Source of the DNA: Pycnococcus provasolii
Taxonomy: Eukaryota; Chlorophyta; Pseudoscourfieldiophyceae; Pseudoscourfieldiales
Direction: 5' to 3'
Assembly: GCA_049487715.1 (NCBI GenBank)
Contig: CP150572.1
Coordinates: 248,001 to 312,000, forward strand
Length of the DNA stretch: 64,000 bases
In this document: positions 18,007 to 27,917 of the stretch, piece by piece
Position numbering within the stretch: the stretch's first letter is position 1
How the letters are laid out: each line of letters opens with the position of its first letter
Notes under the pieces: model-generated
What the model was told of the DNA's origin: nothing
Database searches by the model: none
What the model saw: the letters and a program-made list of their open reading frames with translations, nothing else
Made by a program: the position numbers and the translations under genes

Positions 18007-18709
18007 TCAGAACTCGCTCGCCTGCACCACCTGCTGCGCGCTCTCCTGGCGACGACTCTGCATCGCAAGCATCGCGACGCGGTCGAGCTCGCCCAAAACA
18101 CCCTGCACGTCGCCGTGCGGGTCGCTGCCGTTCGGATCGATGCCCACGACGACGTGATTCAACTGGCCCAAAGCACCAGGCAACGAAATGGACGCGTCAG
18201 GAGCAACCGAACCAACGCTCACGCCAACAACCAAGCACAGGCTCGGGTGCATGTTCACGCTCGCCATGATCGTCTCGTACATCTCACTCAACTCCTTCAG
18301 GCTCGAGTTTGCCTGCTCCGCGCGTATCGTGTTGTGTTGTGTCGTGTTGTTAAGGTTTGGCGTGTTAGAAACTGTCCAAGAAAAAGCTCAAAACCTGACC
18401 ACGCAAACGACGCCCAACCGGGAGCTTCAGACGTACCTTTCTCGCGTCATAAACCAGCACGAGTCCAATGGCGTGTACTGCAAAGACGGGTGCGAGCCTG
18501 TGAAAGCTCTCGCCACCACCGGTATCCCAGAGCTGGATGGAGAGCGAGGTTCCGTTGAGGTTGCGCAGCACTTCCTGCACGCGGCAACCGGCGGTGGGCG
18601 CGTGCGTTCCGCGTCCAGGGATGGGTCCGAGGGCCTGCTCGGCGAGCGCCTTGCACAGCACCGTCTTGCCCGAGCCCGAGGGGCCGAACACCGCCATCTT
18701 GTACACCAT
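18007..18709 (-). CDS. IFT22/RABL5-like small GTPase, two exons
   Basis: Exon 1 is complement(18437..18709), exon 2 complement(18007..18312). The 124-nt intron runs GTACGT to CAG, in phase 0. An acceptor three bases earlier would add one Gln. The product is about 192 residues, close to the 185 of human IFT22. It has a P-loop (FGPSGSGKT) and a WDTGGGESF switch II, but a weak or absent NKxD motif, as is typical of RABL5. IFT22 is a subunit of the IFT-B complex in cilia, so this suggests a flagellated stage. The first methionine, MVYKM, immediately precedes the beta1-P-loop. Assignment to IFT22 rather than another divergent Rab-like protein is likely, not certain. A CCCTAA array lies about 95 bp upstream of the start. 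Confidence 0.65.
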
Positions 18710-18801
18710 GGCTGCGAATGGAGGGAACGAGCCGCGGCCGGGAGAAGGCGAGGCAGTCGCCCCAGGAAAAAAGAGAGGGAAACGGAAACTCAAACTCTTA
18801 C

Positions 18802-18827
18802 CTAACCCTAACCCTAACCCTAACCCT
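18802..18827. repeat. Short interstitial telomere-type array (CCCTAA)4
   Basis: Four tandem CTAACC units lie about 95 bp upstream of the IFT22-like start codon. Read on that gene's strand they are TTAGGG. Confidence 0.95.
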
Positions 18828-18829
18828 CC

Positions 18830-19640
18830 CTTTTTTTGTCGTATTCGTCGTCGGCGCGTCGGCGCACGTGCCCAAGGCCGCCGCCAGGCTCGGCGTTGAG
18901 GAGGAAGGGAGCGGAAGCCGTGCGCACAGGGCGTCCGTCAAGGACACCCGGTAGCAGCACCATCACAAATTCCGCGAGCAAGCCGCGCTCGCGCAGCACC
19001 TAGCGCCCACGTACCACGTCGTGGCACGTGGTGGCATGTTGTGCCGAGAATGAATGGATGCTTCCACATCACCTCCTCAATGGTGAAGCTGTGCTTTTCC
19101 GCCAGCTCCGTTCGCGCCATCTTGTATGCAGGAGCGAAGAGCTTCTCGACGTGCAACAGGATTGTTGTAACAGTTGTATGCTCTCTAGCGCCGCCGCGAC
19201 GGCCTCCCGCTTGACTTACAGAATCTGAACCAAGAAGGATGGAAGAGCTAGGCGCTTGCGCAGTTGCGGCGCCTCGGCGCCCGCCCCTTGCTCGGACTGC
19301 TCCTCGAGACAAAGCAAACGTCCCGAGGGAACTTCTTCTCCGACGCCATTGAAGTTTTGCGCTGGCCAACGGGACGAAAGTTCGAGTGGTAAAATTCTGG
19401 TTCAATGTCCGGACCGGGATCCCGCATTTCCCAAAAATCACATCGACAAGGGGAATGGTTCTACAGCGGATCCCCGTATTCCAGGTCTGGGCTGCCCCAA
19501 CCTGCTTTTCCCCACCACAAACGTATGTCACACTTGATCCAACAAAAATAAATGTCCGCCGCATCGCACTCGGCCTATGGCCATGTGTGTCGCTCGCACA
19601 CGCGCTCCTCATCTTCAGCCTCAGCCTCCCACTCCTCTCA
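18830..19640 (-). other. Possible degraded or split coding region
   Basis: Two minus-strand stretches look protein-like but lie in different frames. One runs VEKLFAPAYKMARTELAEKH, then FTIEEVMWKHPFILG. The other runs VLRERGLLAEFVMVLLPGVL, then APFLLNAEPGGG, and ends at the TTAGGG array. The gap between frames could be an intron or a frameshift. The alternating helix pattern faintly recalls mTERF repeats, but I cannot support a family. No good start codon is visible. Confidence 0.25.
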
Positions 19641-19832
19641 GGCTCAGGGTCAATATCGTCGTCATGGTCGTCGTCATCGTCGAATCAGTCCGCACACTTA
19701 TTTAAGTCGAAGTTGGGGGCATACAACAAGAAGATCCTTTGAGGTGTCGTCGTCGTCGGCTTGGCGGCGGCGTCGTCGTGCTCGTGCTTGTTATCGCCTC
19801 CTTCTCCGATTTCGGTTTCGACTTCGACTTCG

Positions 19833-20819
19833 ATGATGATGTGCCCTGATGATGGTGATGATGACGATGTTAGCGTTTGTGTGCTTACCAACAAGCTCAA
19901 CATAATGAAAGGGAGACGCCGCTTGCTCGTCGCACTTTGCACGACAACCTCGGCCACCGCAGCAGCACTCACAAGTCCCACACGGCCGTTCTCAGCCAAC
20001 GCAGCTGACTTGTCGTTGAGCGAACGCATGCGCGCGCCAAAGTCGCTCGTCAAGCCTGTCGTCGTCGGCGCGAGACCCAAGATGACGGCATTCCCAGACT
20101 GGCTCGAAGGAACGTGGCAAGTGCAAGCGAACTTTGACGGGTACGCATTCCCAAACCAGAAGCTCTTCGACATGCAAACGTTGCTTCGCGACCGAGACGT
20201 GCCTGGATTCACCAAAGCGTCTCTATGCTGGCTCGCCGACGTGGGACTGAGCCCGGCGTCGTACCAGGTGCGCTTCACCCGTGACGACAAATCTGGAAAC
20301 GTCTATGAGGATAGAAATTTTAATATCGTATCACTGCTCGACGGATATCTTGACGCATCGAACGACAAAAGTGTTGTGGAAGAGATGGAGTACTCACCTA
20401 CTGATAACGTGAATCGCGCCACACTTCGTCTACGCAGCGGTGTCGTCGGAAGCGTGGAGCGCATCGAGCTATTCACCAATAGCCGAGAGTACGAGCAGGG
20501 CAACAACGACGATTTCTACGCCGCAGAATCCTTTCGCCAAGTCAACCTTGGCTACTCCGCGCAGGGATACGGGCGTTCGGCAGTTACCAACTACGACTAC
20601 ACGTGTGTTTGGAACTATACTCGGCAGCAGGATGACGCAAACAAAGCGAGCGGCTCGCTCGTCGTCGCAGCATATTTGCAAAGCAATGATGCTGAGCGCT
20701 TCACCGCTCGCGCAGGAAGCAGCGTTCCCCAAGTGAACAATCTGCTGCAGGCGTCGACGGCACCTTGCGTTGTCTACCAAACGTCGTTCAAGATGACCAA
20801 GATGGATCGCCTCAACTAA
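19833..20819 (+). CDS. Putative plastid protein, DUF6816-like
   Basis: The protein has 328 residues from the first ATG. A later start at MKGRRRLLVALC is also possible. The N-terminus is Ser/Thr/Ala-rich and basic, and a hydrophobic stretch ends SANAADLS, which looks like a transit or lumenal targeting peptide. The mature part opens with FPDWLEGTWQVQANFDGYAF, followed by VRFTRDDKSGNVYEDRNFNI and ATLRLRSGVVGSVERIELF. This is a beta-rich, lipocalin-like pattern resembling the plastid/cyanobacterial DUF6816 family. Its function is unknown; the family link is from memory of motifs and should be treated as probable. Confidence 0.6.
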   Translation: MMMCPDDGDDDDVSVCVLTNKLNIMKGRRRLLVALCTTTSATAAALTSPTRPFSANAADLSLSERMRAPKSLVKPVVVGARPKMTAFPDWLEGTWQVQANFDGYAFPNQKLFDMQTLLRDRDVPGFTKASLCWLADVGLSPASYQVRFTRDDKSGNVYEDRNFNIVSLLDGYLDASNDKSVVEEMEYSPTDNVNRATLRLRSGVVGSVERIELFTNSREYEQGNNDDFYAAESFRQVNLGYSAQGYGRSAVTNYDYTCVWNYTRQQDDANKASGSLVVAAYLQSNDAERFTARAGSSVPQVNNLLQASTAPCVVYQTSFKMTKMDRLN

Positions 20820-21521
20820 ATCCGAATGAATCAATGTAAAGTAAATGCGTACTAAGATTTGATCGGTTTGTACCTTCCTCGAACCATATTTGCAAATTTC
20901 CGAGAAAATAATAGATTGAGAAAAAAAAAGGTCCCTTTGGGATCCTGCTCTGACACAGAACTTTTTAAGTCGGCGCCATTTTTATGTTTCACTTCACTAT
21001 GACTGGGTTCCAACACGTTGGGTAATTCGCCACCCGGCACCAGCCACTCAGCCAGCTTGCGCACAGCTGCGCCGCGCTCGTCCGGTCCCAGTACGGCCGG
21101 CGTCCGTCCGCGGGCGAAGGCCGCTTCACGTTGACGCCCTTGGCTGCATATGCTCGAACGAAGGGAACAACAACGTCAACTAAACATTGATTGAGTTCGT
21201 CGAGCCTACCCTAACCCTAACCCTAACCCTTGCGTTCCCAGAATCCAGGCAGGCCAGGCCAGGCCAGGGAATGGAGAGAGGATATAGGACAACGTCGGAT
21301 CCCAGCACAACAGGGCGGACTCCTCCCCCGGCCGGAGGTTGTCCAGAGGAGGTTTGGGCTCTGATGATATCCGCAACAGTTGATAATCCAATCCCAGAAA
21401 TCGCGATCGGCGTCATCCAAATCATAATCATGGCGTCGCCGTCATCTATCTTCATCGTCTTATATTCCGTCTTCATCCGCCTCAAGCAAACGCAACGACG
21501 GCTCGTTGCTTGTCTTTCCTT
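20820..21521. other. Intergenic region with telomere-type array
   Basis: I see no gene. A CCTAACCCTAACCCTAACCC array lies at about 21207-21230, roughly 290 bp upstream of the next start. It is followed by the short repeat CAGGCCAGGCCAGG at about 21246-21266. Confidence 0.6.
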
Positions 21522-24362
21522 ATGAATTTTCATGTGCAGTGGCCTCTCGTGAAAGACTCAATAAAGGCCGCATACAGAGACCCGCGAAAGTTGAGCCGGA
21601 AGTCGATGTTTGCACTCGCGGCCGTCATCATCTTTGCTCTGCTCGCAATCACTCTGTTATCTGAAAGTGCAAGCGCAAGCGCAAGCGGAAATAAGAACGC
21701 ATGGCGAAAGTGGCGTGAAGCCGACGACGACACAGCAGGATTTGCAGCGTTGACGGACGAAGGCGTCGGCGCGGGCGTGCGCGCGCGCGCGGCGACCAAC
21801 GCGACGCGGGCGCCTAAGAAGATCTCGAACCGTCTCGCCAGGGACCGTGCCATGCGTGCTGTGAACGCAGCAGGAGCAGCAGCCACAAGACAAAGCCATG
21901 CCAAGTGGAACTATGTCGCGTTTCGGAACAAAACGGGATCCACGGGCCTGCGTGCCGACGAGTGGGAGGTTAAGGTCGCCAACCCGTGCTCACTATTGTC
22001 GCTCACCAAAACAACGGGCGATATCGGGCTTGACGTTGCGCGCGACATGGTGAGTGCGAAAGGTGGCGAACGATACAAGCAGCTGCAGCGCGTCGCCAGG
22101 TTGATCCCAATCAAGGTTGACAACTCGAAGCCTGTCTTGAGGCACATGAGCAAACTCGAGGCGGCGCTGCTGCCCAACAGCGCCCTCGTCAATGCAACGG
22201 GCATCAGCCGGTCTTATTTTCACACCGAAACGGGTGATAGCGTGACTGAGCGTGCCTTGACCAGCGTCGTCGCGCTTGACGTGTCCAAGCAGAGCGCTCA
22301 CGCGCTGAACGTGCGCTACACCGTGCTCAGTTGGAGAGGGCGCAGCTCATTTCGGGGAAGTCCAAAGCTTTCGCTTATGCTCGTGGAGACGGCGAACCCG
22401 CAGGGCTGGTACACTCACAGTACAAGGGGCCTCAACCGGCGCATCACGGACGCCGCGACGCCGTTTCCAGACCGCGTCGCGTTCAGCGGATCAGGGTACG
22501 GCGTGTGGCTGCGGCGGCAGAAGGGGTGCATCGATGGGACCATCAAGCAGATTGGGAACGGCATGCTCCAAATAGATTCGCTCTGCCCAATCATGCACAT
22601 CGTCTTCTTCGCCACCTCTACCGGCCTCGCAGATGCGTTCAACGTGCACGCGGAGCTTGTCGAGGGCCGCGCGCAGCTGGAGACAAAGTCGTGCGACGCC
22701 ATTTCTGGCGCGGTGTCGAGGCAGCTGGCCGCCAAGGCGGAGCCTGCGATCGAGAATAGTTGGAAGCGCGTCTTTCGCAGCGCCGCGACAGGAAATCTGT
22801 ACCATATGCTTCGGCGCAACGATTACGATTACACCAGCATGAATCGCGAGTTGCACTGGCTGTCTGAGCTTACCACAATTGAGGATGCACCAGTGCCCGA
22901 GTTCGTGGGGTCGTGCTGCAATGCGCACCATCGCGTGGGTGGCGGACTATCTGGCCCGCTGTGGGTGACGCGCATAAAGGGCATGGGCACAACGTGGTAC
23001 CGTCCCAAGTGCAGCGAGCATCAGCGACTGACCGCGATTACAAAGTTCATCACGTGGCTCCGCGAGGGGTTTTCTGGCGGGCGCTTGTACTTTGCGAGCC
23101 TTAGCGAGATGCGCGGGCATGACAAGCATGAGGTGGCCTACAACGACGAGGTCATATGGATCAACTGTGAATTGTATCTTCACGGATTCACGAATTTGCG
23201 TCTGTACGCGGGGCGCAACGCCAATGCAAAGACAGAGGCAAACTACCGAGACTCGTCAGACCTCTTCGATGCACAGCAAGGAGATGGCGATACTGCCGCG
23301 TCGTCGCCGACGGCCACCACAAAGGCGCCGGCTGCAGCAGCTGCAACGCCTCGATCGAATGCTGCCGCTACAAAGCGCACAACCACAAGTGGCGGACGTG
23401 TAGTGGGTGGCAATCTAGCTGGGCGTGGGAGGCGCATGCTGGCGAAGAAGAAAGGCGGGTCGGTGTTTGTTGCGCCCATCCTACCGGATGGCGAAGACTC
23501 GTCGTCGTCGTCGTCTATGGATGGAAATGATGTCGCTGATGGAGAGGAACTTCTCACGGCGGAGGTTGCGGAGTCGTACAAGACTGACGACGCAGCTTCT
23601 GGCTCTGAGACGGATGGCGACGAGGCTGCCTCGATGGAGGAAAGCCTTTTGAATTCCGACATCGAAGGTGGTTCCTGGCTGAATGGCGCGGATACTTTCA
23701 ATGTGGCTGCTGCGGATGTCAGCAGCGACGAGCTGTCGCATTTGTCTTCTGGAAATGATACCGCATCGGACATGGCTGCACCGTCTCCCAAGCGATCTGC
23801 AAGACCGGTACGCCGCGAGAAGGCGGATGCTTGCCGTCTACCGGTCAACTGCATGTGCGGCACTTGTACGCATAAGGGTGGCATGACAGCCATGGAGCCA
23901 CTGCCGTGTTCGGATCGCGAGGAATCGCGGTACGCGTCTGAGCGTAGCTACCGAGCACTAGCTTTGCTTTTGCGGCATCCAGAACAGTTCCACCAAGCAC
24001 TGCAAGTATTACACGGAAAGATCTTGCACAAAGCTCCGGCCCCTCCCCCTCCTCATCGTAAGGTGGATCGCGAGGCTGATGCAGAGAGAAGGGCGGCAAG
24101 CTCGGCTGTCGGCCAAGCACTCGAGGCTATGTCGAAGCGTGAGGGGAATGAAAATGAGGATGACAGCGAAGAGGAGGAGGGTGCGGAGAAGGGGGAGCAC
24201 GAAGACGATTCTGGGAATGAGGAGGAGCAAGACGAGCAGGAGGAGGAGCATCACGAGGAGGAGCCGGAGGAGGGGAGCGGCAAGAAGGATTCATCATCAT
24301 CATCTTCTTCTTCTTCCCATGAAGCCTCCGATTTGGATATGCCCGACGACATCGTTCAATAG
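21522..24362 (+). CDS. Type II membrane protein with acidic, Ser-rich tail, unknown
   Basis: This 946-residue protein starts at MNFHVQWPLV. A short cytosolic segment precedes a single membrane anchor at about residues 29-47 (MFALAAVIIFALLAITLL), the layout of Golgi-resident enzymes. Residues about 130-570 form a globular lumenal region with conserved-looking Cys and Trp (ISRSYFHTETGDSV, VLSWRGRSSFRGSP, FVGSCCNAHHRVGGG, VTRIKGMGTTWYRP). The rest is low complexity, with Ala/Thr-rich, acidic and Glu-rich blocks. A Cys-Met-Cys patch (LPVNCMCGTCTHKGG) sits in between. I do not recognise the family. A glycan-processing or lectin role is possible from topology alone. Confidence 0.7.
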   Translation: MNFHVQWPLVKDSIKAAYRDPRKLSRKSMFALAAVIIFALLAITLLSESASASASGNKNAWRKWREADDDTAGFAALTDEGVGAGVRARAATNATRAPKKISNRLARDRAMRAVNAAGAAATRQSHAKWNYVAFRNKTGSTGLRADEWEVKVANPCSLLSLTKTTGDIGLDVARDMVSAKGGERYKQLQRVARLIPIKVDNSKPVLRHMSKLEAALLPNSALVNATGISRSYFHTETGDSVTERALTSVVALDVSKQSAHALNVRYTVLSWRGRSSFRGSPKLSLMLVETANPQGWYTHSTRGLNRRITDAATPFPDRVAFSGSGYGVWLRRQKGCIDGTIKQIGNGMLQIDSLCPIMHIVFFATSTGLADAFNVHAELVEGRAQLETKSCDAISGAVSRQLAAKAEPAIENSWKRVFRSAATGNLYHMLRRNDYDYTSMNRELHWLSELTTIEDAPVPEFVGSCCNAHHRVGGGLSGPLWVTRIKGMGTTWYRPKCSEHQRLTAITKFITWLREGFSGGRLYFASLSEMRGHDKHEVAYNDEVIWINCELYLHGFTNLRLYAGRNANAKTEANYRDSSDLFDAQQGDGDTAASSPTATTKAPAAAAATPRSNAAATKRTTTSGGRVVGGNLAGRGRRMLAKKKGGSVFVAPILPDGEDSSSSSSMDGNDVADGEELLTAEVAESYKTDDAASGSETDGDEAASMEESLLNSDIEGGSWLNGADTFNVAAADVSSDELSHLSSGNDTASDMAAPSPKRSARPVRREKADACRLPVNCMCGTCTHKGGMTAMEPLPCSDREESRYASERSYRALALLLRHPEQFHQALQVLHGKILHKAPAPPPPHRKVDREADAERRAASSAVGQALEAMSKREGNENEDDSEEEEGAEKGEHEDDSGNEEEQDEQEEEHHEEEPEEGSGKKDSSSSSSSSSHEASDLDMPDDIVQ

Positions 24363-24500
24363 ACCATTCTAATATTGGAATCACGGTTGTGATACTGAGG
24401 TAGCTACCTAGGGTGTTACCTGTGGACCAACAACCTCGTTGTAATAAAATTATTTATGTAAAAAATCACATACTGTTGACACACGTGGTTACTGAACGTA

Positions 24501-26099
24501 TCACTTTCCACCTCGCGGAGATATGGAGGCAGAATGCGAGGAAGATGGCATCGTGAGCATCTCATTTAGCAAGCCATTCGAGCGCCAAATGGGACCTGAC
24601 GCATCATGCATGCCGAGCAAGTCCATCACACCAGCAGCACTCTCGCGAAGATCGCGTACCGCCTGCGACGCGTCGATGAGATGATTGATGGGCTCCGACA
24701 CTTGAGGTGAAGGGGCGGCCTCGGCAGCCGGAGACTTCGCAGTAGCAGAGGTGGTGGCGGTGGCGGCAGGAGACGATGGCGTTGCAACGGTGGTTGCGGT
24801 TGCGGTTGCGGTTGCGGTTGCGGCCGATGCGGATGAGGCTGCCCGGCGTGCCGCTGCACCATTGCTGCCACGTGCGGCGACGGATGGCGACGATCGACTC
24901 GTTATTGTAAGCGCCGGTGCTGTGTCACTTGTGCGTGCTCGTTGTGCCGCCGCGCGTCCCAAGGCCATCTCCTCGCGCCACGACGACCTCTCGTTCCTCA
25001 CCTCAGATTCGCCTGCGTAGTCTACAGACGCGGCTGCGGCTGCCGCCGTCTGCGGGATGAGCGCGCTGCGTTTCCCACCAGGCGCACTCTGAGCTCGTCT
25101 TACGGGTGCCGTGAAGGCGGTACCTCTCACCCCGCCAAACGATGCAGCACCCGATGGGGTATTCGTGCGACGTGCGGCTGCGACGCCCGTTCCCACAGCG
25201 GCGCTGGTGGTTCGCCGCTCCGCACTTCGTCTCATGGACACCGCGCCTCCGTACGTCTTTCGCGCGGCGCGGTCACTTGACACGGTGGGCAGGCTTGTTG
25301 TGGACGTCGACGCGCGTGGCGCGAATCCGCTGAGAAGTTCTGTGGAGACGGAGGAGCTTCCCCACGCGGCGACTGGCATGCTTGGCGGCGACGACGCGCC
25401 ATACCCGTCGTCGAGGATGCCTGCTCTGTGTCTCGGTTCCGCGGTTCGCGGCCTTTGGTTTGTTATTTGTGACGCCGATCTCGTCTGGCTCATAAGTTGT
25501 CTCGTCGTCGTCGTCGTCGTCGTGGTGTTCGTCAGTCCGCTCCTCACGCCGTGCCTCTGCGTGTGTATGCGTGCGCTGACCACCTTTTTGAGCGCCTCTT
25601 CCGCCGCCGCGACGTGCGAGTTTGAGTTTGGCGACGACGACGCGCTTGCTGTGTTTGTGTTTGTGCGTGACTTCAACTTCGCGCCTGCGATACGTCCCAG
25701 CGTTGACCTTCCGTGTGCGTGATAGGTTCCTGCCAGGCTTGATATGGCGACAGGCGCTTGGAGCGCGGATCCGACGCCGACTCCCAGCAAGTGTCTGGGC
25801 GTCGGTCCGTGAGTCGACTTTGCGTTTGACACGAAGTGTTGTTTGGGAACGACCACCTGCACGCCGTCGCTTATGGCGATGCGGTTACTACCCGCCGCAT
25901 GTTCGCCACCACCACCTATATTAGTAGCAGCAGCTGTCATCATGTGTTGTTGTTGTTGTTGTTGTTGTCCATTAGCACCACCATGCGCATGCATGGATGT
26001 CGAAGACGTGAACCGAGAATGAGTCAGTCTATTATCCTGTAGTAATAGTCCTCCTGAGGCCCGGCCGCGACTCACTCCACCTGCTGAGTGACTACTCAT
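24501..26099 (-). CDS. Low-complexity Ala/Ser/Thr-rich protein, unknown
   Basis: The protein has 532 residues from the ATG at MSSHSAGGVSRG. It is dominated by Ala, Ser, Thr and Arg, with a Gln run, an ATATAT stretch and several TTTTT runs. It is probably largely disordered. Only the last 65 residues look folded (INHLIDASQAVRDLRESAAG, VMDLLGMHDASGPIW) and could form two helices. There is no membrane segment or signal peptide. Long antisense frames here are products of the repeats. The coding call rests on length and a clean single frame, so it is moderate. Confidence 0.55.
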   Translation of the reverse strand: MSSHSAGGVSRGRASGGLLLQDNRLTHSRFTSSTSMHAHGGANGQQQQQQQHMMTAAATNIGGGGEHAAGSNRIAISDGVQVVVPKQHFVSNAKSTHGPTPRHLLGVGVGSALQAPVAISSLAGTYHAHGRSTLGRIAGAKLKSRTNTNTASASSSPNSNSHVAAAEEALKKVVSARIHTQRHGVRSGLTNTTTTTTTTRQLMSQTRSASQITNQRPRTAEPRHRAGILDDGYGASSPPSMPVAAWGSSSVSTELLSGFAPRASTSTTSLPTVSSDRAARKTYGGAVSMRRSAERRTTSAAVGTGVAAARRTNTPSGAASFGGVRGTAFTAPVRRAQSAPGGKRSALIPQTAAAAAASVDYAGESEVRNERSSWREEMALGRAAAQRARTSDTAPALTITSRSSPSVAARGSNGAAARRAASSASAATATATATATTVATPSSPAATATTSATAKSPAAEAAPSPQVSEPINHLIDASQAVRDLRESAAGVMDLLGMHDASGPIWRSNGLLNEMLTMPSSSHSASISPRGGK

Positions 26100-27917
26100 G
26101 AGCCAATGTCGTGCCAAAGAAACCAAATCAACCAAATGAAATAACAGAAAGTGTCTTCAGATAACACAGCTCAGTCAACGAGTACTGCGAGTGGTACCAC
26201 GTGTATGTGTATGTGTATGTCACAGCTTGCTCAAGACAAAACGACTTCAAAGACGAGCTGACTGGCACCTTTTATGTAACTTACTTGCGTTTCTTAGCAA
26301 ACCACTTCTTTCAAACTTCTAACCTGTAGGCTGTTTCTTAAGTACCACTTCTTTCAGAAACGGACTTAACAAAACGGCTGTTGCTTAACAAAACGACGGT
26401 TGCTTAACAGCTTAACACACAGCTTAACACAGACACCTTACCACAGCTTACCACCGCTTAACACAACCACTTAAGGTGACCTTAAGCTGAAAATAAACTA
26501 AAAGCTTCGCGAGAAACCAAACAAAACAAAACGTTGGTGAACAAAACAAAACGTCGGTCCCCTCCCGTGGGTCCCATAAAGTCGATACGTAAAGTTAAGG
26601 TAGTCCACGAGACGAGACGACCCTGAAGGAACGCGACAGCTTGAAGCGTCCTACCTCGTACGATAATAAAAAATAGCGTGTTGTCTAGTTGTGGTTTCCA
26701 CCTACAGTCTGACAGTATCATTTCCACCTACCAATACAGTATGTAGAGCTCAGGACTGTGGTTTCGGTCAAACAAGTCAATTGAGGGCATTTTCCTCACA
26801 CAAACAAACGCTCTCCATGGTGGAAGACGATCCTGAGGACGCGGCTGGTCGTCCTCCCTCCCTCCTCAGGCTCAAGGCGAGCTCCTTCTTCGACTTCGAC
26901 TGGCAACTTTGCTGGGAAGGAAGGAGCTTCGGAAAGTTTAACAACGACCCCTAGCTATTGTAAAGTTTAGGGTTACTGGGTTCGGGTTAGGGTTACTGGG
27001 TTAGGGTTCGGGTTCGGCAGTGGGTTCGGGTTATTAGGGCTGGCTTCTCCCCGTATCATAGACTACTGTAGACTAACCTTAAGAACTATCGTAGACCAGA
27101 GGTTTATGGATAGCCGATAGGGACTTTCGGTCTAGGTACTATTTCTCCCACCTATCGGCCTGACTGAGCACCTCTCCGGAGCACCTCTCCAGAGACCTTC
27201 TCCGGAGGCCTCCCCAAGACCTCTCCCCCACCCAGTTTTTTTTTTTTTTTTTTCAGCCTCCAGCAAGCCTCCAGTGGAAATACATAATGTTTCATCCCAC
27301 CACTGGCTGCAACCACTGGCAGACTGGTGTCCGGCAGGCCGCAGGCAATGCACACACGAGACGTACACTATTGTCCTACCCGGTCAGCCGGTGGTAAGAA
27401 TAGGTCCCGGTGGTAAAACGATAGTCTAAGAACTACCTTTAAGTACTAAGGGAAGTCCCGTCCGGCAAGGTCGTCCGGCCGTTCACTCCTCGGGTAGTGC
27501 AAGTGCGCTTAAGGCCGGCCAAGTGCTTGCTTAAGGCGGCCAAGTGCCACTTGTTAAGGCGGCTTAAGGCCACTTGTTAAGGCGGCTTAAGGCTACTTGT
27601 TAAGGCGGCCAAGTGCGTGTTAAGGCGGCTTAAGGCCACTTGGTAAGGCGGCTTAAGGCCACTTGTTAAGGCTTAAGGCCACTTGTTAAGGCTGTTAACA
27701 GGCAATAACAAGTTCACCGCCGGCCTGTTCCTGTTCGTAAAGTAAAGTAAGGTATGTCTTCGCCGCCGCCGCCGTCGTCGCGTGTCTTGTCGGCGTCAGC
27801 TGGAGCTTCCCTGAAGGAGTCTTCCGTTGGAGGAGGAGGGAGCGTCTTCAGGGTCGCCGTCGCCTTCAGGGTCGTCCAGTGTCGGGAGGAACCACCACCA
27901 CCACCACGTCGCCATCC
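26100..27917. other. Long repeat-rich intergenic region
   Basis: No gene is supported. Three repeat zones are visible. About 26300-26480 is rich in GCTTAACACA-type words. About 26965-27039 has degenerate GGGTTAGGGTTACTGGGTTCGG telomere-like units. About 27500-27690 has an irregular tandem array of TTAAGGCGGC and TTAAGGCCACTTG units. A 16-18-base poly-T lies near 27237. Confidence 0.7.
27500..27695. repeat. TTAAGGC-based minisatellite
   Basis: At least eight units built from TTAAGGCGGC, CTTAAGGCCACTTG and GTTAAGGC alternate irregularly over about 190 bp. The array ends about 220 bp before the kinase start codon. Confidence 0.85.

Noticed and set aside
25111-25722. 203-codon plus-strand frame with a Val run.
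   Set aside because: Shadow of the Thr-rich minus-strand protein at 24501-26099.
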